Shown: in pieces, positions 29,243 to 36,017 of the stretch
Numbering within the stretch: position 1 is the stretch's first letter
Layout: each line of letters starts with the position of its first letter
Virus record (IMG/VR): IMGVR_UViG_3300021375_000087
Location: 1 to 36,017 of that record
DNA: 36,017 nt
Direction: 5' to 3' (one strand)
Source of the DNA: a virus
Position numbers and translations under genes: made by a program
The notes under the pieces: generated by a model
The model's database searches: none
What the model was told of the DNA's origin: nothing
What the model saw: only the letters and a program-made list of their open reading frames with translations

Positions 29243-32200
29243 TTACGATCCTGATAACTCACCAGTGTTGAATATTCTGACTGGAACGTAGATAAACTCA
29301 GCGGCTTTCACGGGCTCTACTGCTATGTCAATCCAAAGTTCATTTCGATCAATTCTTGCTGGAGTGTTGTTAGAATCATCACAGACTACTGAGTAGTCAT
29401 ATAATCCACGTTTTGAAACTAGATCCTGGAACAATGTTTCTACTACTGCTTTAATAGACTTTCTTGTTTGTGGGTCATTAGGTTCAAATACGAATGGTCT
29501 CGCGGCTAAGATCAATTGTCTACGTATGTAAGCAATTAAACGTGCTACGTTTACTCTATCTAACGCAGATGATGAATTGAATGAAGTTTTGTTACCATAG
29601 TTCAATAATCCATTACCTGTGAAGAATACCATTGGGTTAATAAAGTTAGTGTATAACACATCTCTAATACCAATACGTGTTCTGATTGAGTTGAATTCTC
29701 CTTCTGCATCAATGTAACCAATGCTTGTAGCATTATCAATAATACCACGTCTAGTTCCTGCTGGAGCTAACCAAGGATAAGCAATATTATCATTACGCAA
29801 CATTGTTCTTGTCATCATGTGTGATGATGGTACAGCAACTAAGTTACCAGATAGATCACTAGTGATACCTGATGGATAGAATAGACCCATGTAAGTATTT
29901 CTAGTTACAAGTCCATCTTCACCTGTTGTTACTGCGCCTGCAGTGTTAGTTGCCCATGCTTGAATTTCAGTTGCATCGTCTTTTAATCTCATTGGTGTAT
30001 CACCAACGATGTAAGAAGTTTCGCCTCTATCAGAGTTCAATGCTACCATGTTAGGCTGTAGTTCAGGATAACCTGGAGTTGCTTGTAAGTTGAAGTAGTT
30101 ATCTTCGTCTCTAATTGCAACGTTAGTGTCAATTGCTGAACGTAATGCTTTAGTTACCATTGCTCTTTGTGCTTTACGACCTGCGTACATTGCACCGTTT
30201 GCTTGATCACCTGAAGCAGTTACCCATGCATCTTTTTGTGTTGGTAAAGAAGCAGTTGGGAATCTATCAGCATTAAAGTAATTTACACGATACTGTTTAA
30301 CATTGTATGAGTTACGTCTTGTGTTCCACATCAACATACCTTGTGGGTAATTTGATGATGAAGGAGCATCAACGTCTAAGTAATCACTTGCTAGTAATGA
30401 TGCAATACTTGGTATCGGATCATTTGCTGGATTAGTTGTTCCGTTAGTTGCCCAACGTGCATCTTTAAATAAGATACCAGCTGGTGTAGTTTGATCAGTG
30501 TTGTCGATTAAGACCCACTTATCAGTAGCACTACCGCCACCTACTGCTGGAACTGACTGCCATCTATAAAGATTTGGGTAAGTTTCTAAGTCTGTAGTGT
30601 CTAACCAAAGATCACCATATACTAATGCTGTTAAATCAGATTGTGTAGTCGGCTCAGTTGCACTTACAATTGGTCCTTTAGGATCAGTTGCGTTTGCGAC
30701 TGCTGGACTAGGTAATCCGTTTGAATCATATCCTTGTGATTTATAACCTTTCCAAGCACCGTTATAATTCATCATAATGTCTACTTGATCAGTTGAAGAA
30801 TAGAACCAGTTAGTAAAGTTAGTTGGTATTGCTGTTGGTGCACCTTCATTTGCTGTTAATGAGTTTGCTCCACTTGTTGTTAATGAGAATTCTCTCCAGT
30901 TAGATAATTGAGTCGTAAACATATCTACGCCTTTACCTGAATTCCATGTATAAGATGTAACAACACCGGCTGTAACACTAGAAACTGTGACTTTTAAGTC
31001 GTTTCCTGGAGTTGCTCCTCCCATGTCTGCACCTGAGAAAGTAACAACATCGCCTACTGCGTGTCCACTACCACCGTTTACTACTGCATCAGGATCAAAG
31101 TCATAATTACCGTAGTCATTAGTTACTTTAATTTGTAATGCTGTACCAGAACCTGTTGTAGCAGTTTGAGTTACTGAGAATTCAATGTCATCTCTGAATG
31201 GGCCTATTTTACAACCTGTTGTTGCTGTTGTAAAACCTGCTTCTGTAAATACTCCAGTTGAAACACCGTTTACACTGCTGTATTCATCTAAAACTATAAC
31301 TCCACCTGAAGTGTGTTGTAGTTGAATAGAACCGTCATCATTAACTGATGCACTTGTGTAAGGTATGTTCGCCGCTGACCATGCAGTTACAAAGTCAGAT
31401 GCATCTGTTGCATCTGCTAAGTTGAATGGATAAGGGCTACTTAATGTTGTTGAGCCAGGAGTTGAAATTTGAACTCTTGCTACATAAGGACCTGCTTGAA
31501 AGTCTGGTGCAGTGTTTGTACCGTTAATTACTGTAGCGCCTGTTGCCGCTCTATAGAAGTAATAAACTGGTGCTCCTTCATATTCACCGTCAAAGTTATA
31601 TTGTGCATAAACACTACCTGCCGCTATTGCTTGTCCACCTGTTGTGTCTGCTGAATAGATTTGACTCCAATCAGAAGTTGCAAATGTTGGTGTTTTAGAT
31701 GTGTAAGATGCCGCTACTGAATCATATTGAGAAATTACTGGTTGTAATCCTGTTCCGTTAACCTTGATCCATACAGACCCAGTTGGAGCCGGCTCTGCTT
31801 GTCCTGATTGCCATAATGGTTGTTGAGCAGATGTGCCCCAGAATCCTCTTGGTTGAAATCCAGTTACTGTAGATCCTGTGAAACCTAAGTCTGTAAAGAT
31901 TGTTCCAGTTGCTCCAGTTAATCTAATAAAGAAATTTGGATTACTAGCATTATCTCCACCTGTTTGTGCAGAATAGATTTCAAGTTTATTATTAACTACT
32001 GCCGCTGACACATAGTTAAAGCCTAATGCATTAATATCTGCCGCTAACTGAGTAATTGTGTTATTCGGAGCCGCCGCTACTGTAAGAGTTGCAAGGTTTG
32101 TGCTGTTAATAATTAAATTAATAGTATCACCTTGAGTCAAAGTAGGATTAGAAGTAGGCGCTGTTAATGTTGGCCACGAGAACATCCATTCAGGTGAATC

Positions 32201-32848
32201 TACACTTACCCAAGTATTAGCACTATTTTTGTACCAATATGAGGGAGCATTTGCATTGTTAGGATTTCTATAATTAGGAATCGCAACAACTGCATAGTCA
32301 CCGATGTTTCCTACTGATGTAAGAGGTGTACCTACTGATACTAATGCCGCATCAGAAATAACTATTGGTGTCTTCGATGTAAATACGCCAGTAGTTTCAT
32401 TAAACTCATTAATTCCCCATGTAGAAGAAGTTGTGTTTAACCAGTAAGAATCATTTGTTGGTGCTCCTGTTGGACGACCTGTTGATCCTACTAAACTTGC
32501 TAGATCGACATCTGCTCTTAAAACAAATACTTGATTTGAAATACCAAGTGCAGAGTATGCCGCTAGTAATCCATATTCATTTAATTCATAGCCCTGTAAC
32601 GGAGTACCGTTTGATGCTGTGTAAAAGAATGGGTTACCGTATAAAGAAACAAGATCACGTTGAGAAGTGACTCTGTATAATTTACCTGCATTCGCAGACG
32701 TTGTTGCCGCCGCTGTTGCAGTTGATGTTGGGTCCGCTTTGTCTTGTGCTGTTGCTAACAAGAAGAACGGGATTGATGCTGTTGCGCCTGGTAAATATTG
32801 ACTTTCGTCAATGATGCTTACTTCTACGCCTGGTGATGTTAGTGCCAT
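29243..32848 (-). CDS. 18: Tail sheath protein, gp18-like, strongly enlarged
   Basis: 1201 residues against 659 in T4 gp18. The N-terminus (SPGVEVSIIDESQYLPG, then IPFFLLATAQDKADP) and the C-terminal ~350 residues (from about GETSYIVGDTPMRL through NPMVFFTGNGLLNYGN, ARLIAYIRRQLILAARPFVF and ELWIDIAVEPVKAAEFIYV) carry the sheath polymerisation core and linker strands. In between, residues ~130-830 are an Asn/Thr/Ser/Gly-rich insertion containing repeated aromatic units such as YWLNTTSSTW, YWYKNSANTW and DLWLDTTD...LYRW. Such insertions would project outward from the contracted or extended sheath. The protein contracts to drive the tube through the envelope. A late promoter, a short GGGTGTAACCC leader hairpin and AAGGAAT precede the ATG. 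Confidence 0.93.
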   Translation of the reverse strand: MALTSPGVEVSIIDESQYLPGATASIPFFLLATAQDKADPTSTATAAATTSANAGKLYRVTSQRDLVSLYGNPFFYTASNGTPLQGYELNEYGLLAAYSALGISNQVFVLRADVDLASLVGSTGRPTGAPTNDSYWLNTTSSTWGINEFNETTGVFTSKTPIVISDAALVSVGTPLTSVGNIGDYAVVAIPNYRNPNNANAPSYWYKNSANTWVSVDSPEWMFSWPTLTAPTSNPTLTQGDTINLIINSTNLATLTVAAAPNNTITQLAADINALGFNYVSAAVVNNKLEIYSAQTGGDNASNPNFFIRLTGATGTIFTDLGFTGSTVTGFQPRGFWGTSAQQPLWQSGQAEPAPTGSVWIKVNGTGLQPVISQYDSVAASYTSKTPTFATSDWSQIYSADTTGGQAIAAGSVYAQYNFDGEYEGAPVYYFYRAATGATVINGTNTAPDFQAGPYVARVQISTPGSTTLSSPYPFNLADATDASDFVTAWSAANIPYTSASVNDDGSIQLQHTSGGVIVLDEYSSVNGVSTGVFTEAGFTTATTGCKIGPFRDDIEFSVTQTATTGSGTALQIKVTNDYGNYDFDPDAVVNGGSGHAVGDVVTFSGADMGGATPGNDLKVTVSSVTAGVVTSYTWNSGKGVDMFTTQLSNWREFSLTTSGANSLTANEGAPTAIPTNFTNWFYSSTDQVDIMMNYNGAWKGYKSQGYDSNGLPSPAVANATDPKGPIVSATEPTTQSDLTALVYGDLWLDTTDLETYPNLYRWQSVPAVGGGSATDKWVLIDNTDQTTPAGILFKDARWATNGTTNPANDPIPSIASLLASDYLDVDAPSSSNYPQGMLMWNTRRNSYNVKQYRVNYFNADRFPTASLPTQKDAWVTASGDQANGAMYAGRKAQRAMVTKALRSAIDTNVAIRDEDNYFNLQATPGYPELQPNMVALNSDRGETSYIVGDTPMRLKDDATEIQAWATNTAGAVTTGEDGLVTRNTYMGLFYPSGITSDLSGNLVAVPSSHMMTRTMLRNDNIAYPWLAPAGTRRGIIDNATSIGYIDAEGEFNSIRTRIGIRDVLYTNFINPMVFFTGNGLLNYGNKTSFNSSSALDRVNVARLIAYIRRQLILAARPFVFEPNDPQTRKSIKAVVETLFQDLVSKRGLYDYSVVCDDSNNTPARIDRNELWIDIAVEPVKAAEFIYVPVRIFNTGELSGS

Positions 32849-32906
32849 AATAATATTCCTTTTGTATGATTTTGAGGGTTACACCCTGATTGTTTTTTCA
32901 TACTAT

Positions 32907-32914
32907 TATTTATC
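32907..32914 (-). promoter_or_regulatory. Late promoter motif (GATAAATA) of the sheath gene
   Basis: The minus strand reads GATAAATAATAG about 58 nt before the sheath ATG. The leader it creates contains AGGGT-GTA-ACCCT (32875-32887), a small hairpin, before AAGGAAT. Confidence 0.65.
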
Positions 32915-32941
32915 ATGTATTACAAAAAACAACGGATTAAG

Positions 32942-32957
32942 ATACCTTCGAAGGTAT
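32942..32957. repeat. 16-bp perfect palindrome next to a late promoter
   Basis: ATACCTTCGAAGGTAT is its own reverse complement and ends 3 nt before TATAAATA of the plus-strand gene. As RNA it could fold into a short hairpin, but no gene lies upstream on the plus strand. It looks more like a dimeric protein-binding site, or a barrier between the divergent promoters. Confidence 0.55.
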
Positions 32958-32959
32958 TT

Positions 32960-32967
32960 TATAAATA
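32960..32967 (+). promoter_or_regulatory. Canonical late promoter TATAAATA, 5 nt before ATG
   Basis: The plus strand reads TATAAATACTAGT then ATG. All eight consensus bases match and no gene lies upstream on this strand, so it is the clearest example in the window of a predicted leaderless late transcript. Confidence 0.75.
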
Positions 32968-32972
32968 CTAGT

Positions 32973-33323
32973 ATGAGTTTACCTAGACCAATATGTAAAA
33001 TTTGCAACAGAAAAGTCTGTGCTGTGAACTATATTAAGAAAGGCAAACGTCATTACCGAAGCATGTGCGATCAATGCGGTAAAGTAAACCGAACAAGAAA
33101 GCCTATATATCTCTGGCAAAAAGCAGGATATCAAAAAGATGATACATGTTTCTTATGTGGATTTAAAAGTCTGTACCCTACACAAATGGTTGTATATCAT
33201 ATAGATGGAAAGCCTCAGAATGTAGACTTTCAAAATTTAAGAACGATATGTCTAAATTGTATTGAAGTTGTAAAGAAAAAAGAAATTGTATGGGTTAGAG
33301 GAGACTTAACTGTTGACTATTGA
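32973..33323 (+). CDS. Zinc-finger HNH-like protein on the plus strand
   Basis: 116 residues from ATG 32973; upstream in-frame codons would translate the promoter and are rejected. Four C-x-x-C pairs (C8/C11, C32/C35, C59/C62, C93/C96) can hold two zinc ions. Between the last two, YHIDGKPQNVDFQNLRTIC carries H76 and N88 in the spacing of an HNH/McrA-type finger. Basic residues are frequent (KKGKRHYR), fitting DNA binding. It could be a homing-type or packaging-linked nuclease, or a non-catalytic zinc-finger DNA-binding protein, since the first His of the H-N-H set is not obvious. It lies as an isolated plus-strand gene between the sheath and dNMP kinase genes, overlapping the latter tail-to-tail by 18 bp. 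I recall similar proteins near gene 18 in marine T4-like phages. Confidence 0.75.
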   Translation: MSLPRPICKICNRKVCAVNYIKKGKRHYRSMCDQCGKVNRTRKPIYLWQKAGYQKDDTCFLCGFKSLYPTQMVVYHIDGKPQNVDFQNLRTICLNCIEVVKKKEIVWVRGDLTVDY

Positions 33324-33926
33324 TTCCATTGCTTTATGCAATTCATCAATCGTACCATTGTTTTTAATCGTGTGATCATAGTCTAAACCAACACTACTAT
33401 ATTCACTAGCATGTACATTTAATTCAGTTAAACGTGCTAGTGCTTGTGGATTCTGATAATAATTATAGTCAACTGCATCTGGTAACCATATAGGTTGCTC
33501 CCCTCGTTCTACTCTAATCGTAGTTCCACCTGCATTTTTAATCGCATCGACTTCATTTTTAAATCTACAATCAGTAATAACAACATTGTCTTCTATCTTA
33601 CGCAATTGATTCTCAATCGATGATACCCAAATATCATTATGAAAATTACGTCTACCTACTTCAGTTCCCCAATACTGCAAGACCCAACGAGGAGTTAAAT
33701 GAGGCATGTCTAATCGTTTTGCCCACCATTCATCGACTTCTTCTCGCCACTCTCTACTAGATTGAGTTGTGCCTTCTAACATTTCTCTGTCCCAACCAAA
33801 GATAGCAGATACACAATCTTTCAATGGTCCTGCATAACTTAATTTTCTAAAGCCGTGAAATCGAATAAGGTAATCTGCCGCAGTATCTTTGCCACTGCTG
33901 ATAAGTCCTGTAATACCTATAATCAT
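33306..33926 (-). CDS. Deoxynucleoside monophosphate kinase (gp1-like)
   Basis: 206 residues. The P-loop GLISSGKDT at 7-15 starts an NMP-kinase fold with KDTAADYL right after it, as in T4 gp1. KLSYAGPLKDCVSAIFGW matches the segment that binds the substrate nucleotide, and VVITDCRFKNEVDAIKNAGG is the strand-helix conserved in the family. It would phosphorylate dNMPs from degraded host DNA to dNDPs for phage DNA synthesis. The length is slightly below T4 gp1 (241). A strong sigma70 promoter lies directly upstream, fitting early nucleotide metabolism, and AGAGG lies before the ATG. It sits within the structural gene block, unlike most nucleotide genes. Its 3' end overlaps the convergent HNH-like gene by 18 bp. 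Confidence 0.88.
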   Translation of the reverse strand: MIIGITGLISSGKDTAADYLIRFHGFRKLSYAGPLKDCVSAIFGWDREMLEGTTQSSREWREEVDEWWAKRLDMPHLTPRWVLQYWGTEVGRRNFHNDIWVSSIENQLRKIEDNVVITDCRFKNEVDAIKNAGGTTIRVERGEQPIWLPDAVDYNYYQNPQALARLTELNVHASEYSSVGLDYDHTIKNNGTIDELHKAMESIVNS

Positions 33927-33954
33927 ATGGGATAATCCTCTAGTTAGATAATCT

Positions 33955-33983
33955 ATTATAAACTAATATAGAGGGGAAGTCAA
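33955..33983 (-). promoter_or_regulatory. Strong sigma70 promoter of the dNMP kinase gene
   Basis: The minus strand has TTGACT (33978-33983), a 17-bp spacer and TATAAT (33955-33960). The -35 lies across the stop codon of the upstream gene. Initiation near 33948 leaves a leader of about 22 nt with AGAGG. Confidence 0.88.
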
Positions 33984-35269
33984 GTGTTTTTGTAATCTAT
34001 TCGCCCATTAAAGAATTCGTCTGGGAGAGTGTGTATGTAATTATGCGTTGGTACTGTAAAAAGTCGTAAGACTTTATGTTTATCAACATGCTTCAACGGA
34101 GGACAAGATCGATACAATAAATCCCATTCTTCTTTTAGCACAGTTTGATGATGTTTATAATTATATTCAATATCTTGTCTTATGCCATCCTGATAATCTT
34201 CCATTTGATGTAAAAAGGAAGTTATTCTTTTGTGTGCTATAGAAATATATTCACTTATACTAACATCTTCATTAATTAAGTCTGGTTCAGATGTATATTT
34301 TCTAAAAGTTTTATATCCTAACCCTTCTAATGTTTTTTCTTGTAAGTCGAATCTACTAATTCCCATAAAAGGTTTTTTAGTAATAATAGGCTTCCAAGTT
34401 TTTTCTGTCGTCGGATAACTATTGTGTTCCCAAAAAGGTCTCATTTCTCCTCCTGGATTATCGAACCATGTTTCTGGCATAATAATTAAAGAAGCATCAT
34501 TCCACTCAGTAGGAAAACAATAATTAGCAATGTCAAAAGAATGCACCTGATTATCTACCATTTCTCCGAACGTATCACCAGGAAGTGTTCTTTGAAATTT
34601 GTTATATAAAGTTGTTAAACTATTAAAGTCTAAGTTAAGATTAAACACTTCGTTCATTATGTCTACTACATGTTCATAAGTCTGTGGGTCTTCTTTATTA
34701 AAATCAGATCCTTGTGCTGAATAATTTAATTTAGATGTTAAACTATAATCTAATTGATCTAAATTTTTAGAGTCAGCAAATTTATATAGTAGTGGAAACT
34801 TATGCGGTCTATTAGAAACATCTCCTATTAACCATAATGCTTTAGGATCAACTGCATTCCCTCGCCAAGACTTAAATCTGTTTAGTCCAACACTTCTTTT
34901 TTTGGTCCCTTCTGATCGTAGTAAAAAATATCTAGTATTATGTCCAAAGACCATATAATGATTAGGTAGTTCTGAAACAGAAACTTTAGTGTATTCATGT
35001 AGCAAATATACATTCTTTAGATTTGGAAACAACTGAGTTTCATGCAAATACTCTAAAGTCTGTTTTGTCCACTCAGTAAAATCATGTGCAATTTGAGGTT
35101 CATAAAGCATAAAACCAATAATTAAATGCTCAATGTTTTGTGTGTCATAGGACTCTAATGAATTTATATGTCCTTGATATGGTGGTATGTTGTTTGGATT
35201 AGCAGAACACTCTACATTAATACACCAAATAGTTTCAGTAAACTGATTGCTATGAACGATACCATTCAT
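33980..35269 (-). CDS. Hypothetical protein with glycosyltransferase-like C-terminal motif
   Basis: 429 residues, soluble, rich in Tyr, His, Asn and Trp. Around residues 288-305 the segment TEKTWKPIITKKPFMGIS, followed by LEGLGYKTF, resembles the donor-binding end of GT10-like or exostosin-like glycosyltransferases (T-E-K-x-x-x-P-I, then P). Marine viruses carry many proteins with this ending that are annotated only as hypothetical. The N-terminal half shows alternating strands and helices (HLIIGFMLYEPQ, then VYLLHEYTKVSV, then HYMVFGHNTRYFLL), compatible with a Rossmann-type fold. There is no signal peptide. The start is 9 nt after the neck gene stop with no clear ribosome site, so it may rely on coupling. 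Glycosylation of virion or host surface is a guess based on this motif and the truncated glycosyltransferase at the left edge. Confidence 0.6.
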   Translation of the reverse strand: MNGIVHSNQFTETIWCINVECSANPNNIPPYQGHINSLESYDTQNIEHLIIGFMLYEPQIAHDFTEWTKQTLEYLHETQLFPNLKNVYLLHEYTKVSVSELPNHYMVFGHNTRYFLLRSEGTKKRSVGLNRFKSWRGNAVDPKALWLIGDVSNRPHKFPLLYKFADSKNLDQLDYSLTSKLNYSAQGSDFNKEDPQTYEHVVDIMNEVFNLNLDFNSLTTLYNKFQRTLPGDTFGEMVDNQVHSFDIANYCFPTEWNDASLIIMPETWFDNPGGEMRPFWEHNSYPTTEKTWKPIITKKPFMGISRFDLQEKTLEGLGYKTFRKYTSEPDLINEDVSISEYISIAHKRITSFLHQMEDYQDGIRQDIEYNYKHHQTVLKEEWDLLYRSCPPLKHVDKHKVLRLFTVPTHNYIHTLPDEFFNGRIDYKNT

Positions 35270-35278
35270 GCAATATGA

Positions 35279-36017
35279 TTAGCCCTGTATCCAAGTAAGA
35301 GGTTGTGAGTAATCTACGTAGTCTCTGAGGTCTTTAAGACATTTTTCTTGTCCTGCTATACCTTCTGCCTTCATTGCCGCACCATTTAATGCAGTACCAC
35401 CAGAAGGGCCTGCAATAGTTGAGAATTTTTCACGTGCTTGTCCGATAGAGATTGTAACAGTTGCTAATACAAAGTCTTCTATCCAAGGTGCAATACCTGG
35501 GTCTAACAAGAGTGAAGTTTCTGGACGAGTAATATCAGCCCAGATAAGAATTTGTTCACCAGAGCCTTTAAAGTCTCTTACAAATCTAATTGTTTTAGTT
35601 ACAGGATCCCATGTATAGATAACAAATCCACCAAACATTCTAGCGGCTAGTTCTACGTACCCTGCATAGAAGTCATACGTTGCTAGTCCACCTGCATAGT
35701 TATAGTTTAACAAGTAAGTGTTTAGAATAGCAGATGAGAATGGATCAAATGATGATGCACCAGGACCTGTTTCAAGTCCGATTGTTCTTCTATAACATTG
35801 TCTGACATTAATAAATTCACTAGGTAGTGTATATGTATCTTGGTTCTTATCGACTGTTAACAATGTATAAGACTCTTGTACAGAATTTTCTGCACGTTGT
35901 CTATATGTTTTAACTGTATAGTTGTATGCGGCTTCGTAATGCTCTGGATCTAATTCTAAGTCTACGATGCCGTCGCCCAGCCTATAGCGGATGTTATCAA
36001 ACATAGACTCTTTAAGT
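35279..36017 (-). CDS. Neck protein, gp13-like, N-terminus probably beyond window
   Basis: 241 residues are read from the in-frame ATG at 36002-36004, but the frame stays open to the edge (L-K-E-S before the Met) and the ATG has only a weak AAAGAG 3 nt upstream, so the true start may lie outside. The pattern of IRYRLGDGIVDLELDPEHY, then YRQRAENSVQESYTLLTV, then TYTLPSEFINVRQCYRRTIG matches the head-to-tail neck proteins (gp13) of marine T4-like phages as I know them. AREKFSTIAGPSGGTALNG in the C-terminal part is another family feature. Gp13 with gp14 closes the portal after packaging and provides the tail docking site. In T4, genes 14 to 17 follow; here two unrelated genes come next. Confidence 0.7.
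   Translation of the reverse strand, partial: LKESMFDNIRYRLGDGIVDLELDPEHYEAAYNYTVKTYRQRAENSVQESYTLLTVDKNQDTYTLPSEFINVRQCYRRTIGLETGPGASSFDPFSSAILNTYLLNYNYAGGLATYDFYAGYVELAARMFGGFVIYTWDPVTKTIRFVRDFKGSGEQILIWADITRPETSLLLDPGIAPWIEDFVLATVTISIGQAREKFSTIAGPSGGTALNGAAMKAEGIAGQEKCLKDLRDYVDYSQPLTWIQG

Noticed and set aside
32811-32972. N-terminal extension of the HNH-like gene to an upstream ATG
   Set aside because: It would translate the sheath promoter region, the palindrome and TATAAATA; the ATG at 32973 starts just before the first C-x-x-C.

Overview
The window is part of the genome of a T4-like contractile-tailed phage (myovirus). The diagnostic genes are a tail sheath (gp18-like), tail tube (gp19-like), small terminase (gp16-like), neck protein (gp13-like), clamp-loader ATPase (gp44), dNMP kinase, PhoH and T4-type late promoters (TATAAATA and variants). 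The DNA is clearly AT-rich. The mix of large Ig-like and repeat-rich virion proteins, PhoH, a GroES-like co-chaperonin and a nucleotidyltransferase-domain virion-type protein is what I associate with marine T4-like phages of SAR11 or other marine bacteria. No photosynthesis gene is present. The host assignment is inference. No tRNA, CRISPR array, insertion sequence or integrase was seen.

Layout: all genes but two lie on the minus strand, so reading direction runs from high to low coordinates. 36.0-33.3 kb holds a neck protein cut by the window edge, an unknown protein with a glycosyltransferase-like motif, and dNMP kinase. 33.3-32.97 kb is a plus-strand island with a zinc-finger/HNH-like gene. 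32.8-25.2 kb is the tail and packaging block: an oversized sheath, tube, tube-like baseplate protein, small protein, gp4-like nuclease, small terminase and an unknown protein. 25.2-21.6 kb is a 1226-residue, highly charged repeat protein. 21.5-13.4 kb is a fibre and lysis block: a repeat-built fibre, M15 peptidase, Ig-like protein, fibre-like protein and small proteins. 13.4-8.7 kb is a mixed early/middle block: a DnaE-like fragment, GroES-like protein, exported protein, gp44, and a protein arginine methyltransferase-like protein. phoH (7.8-8.6 kb) is the second plus-strand gene. 7.65-3.1 kb has two conserved unknowns, then dnaJ and a clpA-type unfoldase. 3.2-0 kb has small proteins, a nucleotidyltransferase-domain protein and a truncated glycosyltransferase.

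Regulation can be read in unusual detail. Three near-perfect sigma70 promoters (TTGACW, 17 bp, TATAAT) precede dnaJ, gene 44 and the dNMP kinase gene, and a weaker one precedes the DnaE-like gene. These probably serve host RNA polymerase early in infection. More than a dozen copies of a late motif (consensus about RATAAATACTA) lie just upstream of gene starts. In five late cases the motif ends 5-6 nt before the ATG, and two sigma70-type promoters sit equally close. The predicted transcripts are therefore leaderless, while neighbouring genes have ordinary AGGA/GGAG ribosome sites. Stem-loop terminators separate several units.

Most interesting points: (1) the leaderless promoter-ATG arrangement; (2) a proteostasis set of DnaJ, a ClpA-type unfoldase with an IGF ClpP-docking tripeptide, and a GroES-like protein, with no ClpP in view; (3) a PRMT-like methyltransferase with a correctly spaced double-E loop; (4) a DnaE-like fragment ending just before the catalytic aspartates; (5) a roughly double-length tail sheath; and (6) a five-copy 46-residue repeat in a giant charged protein.
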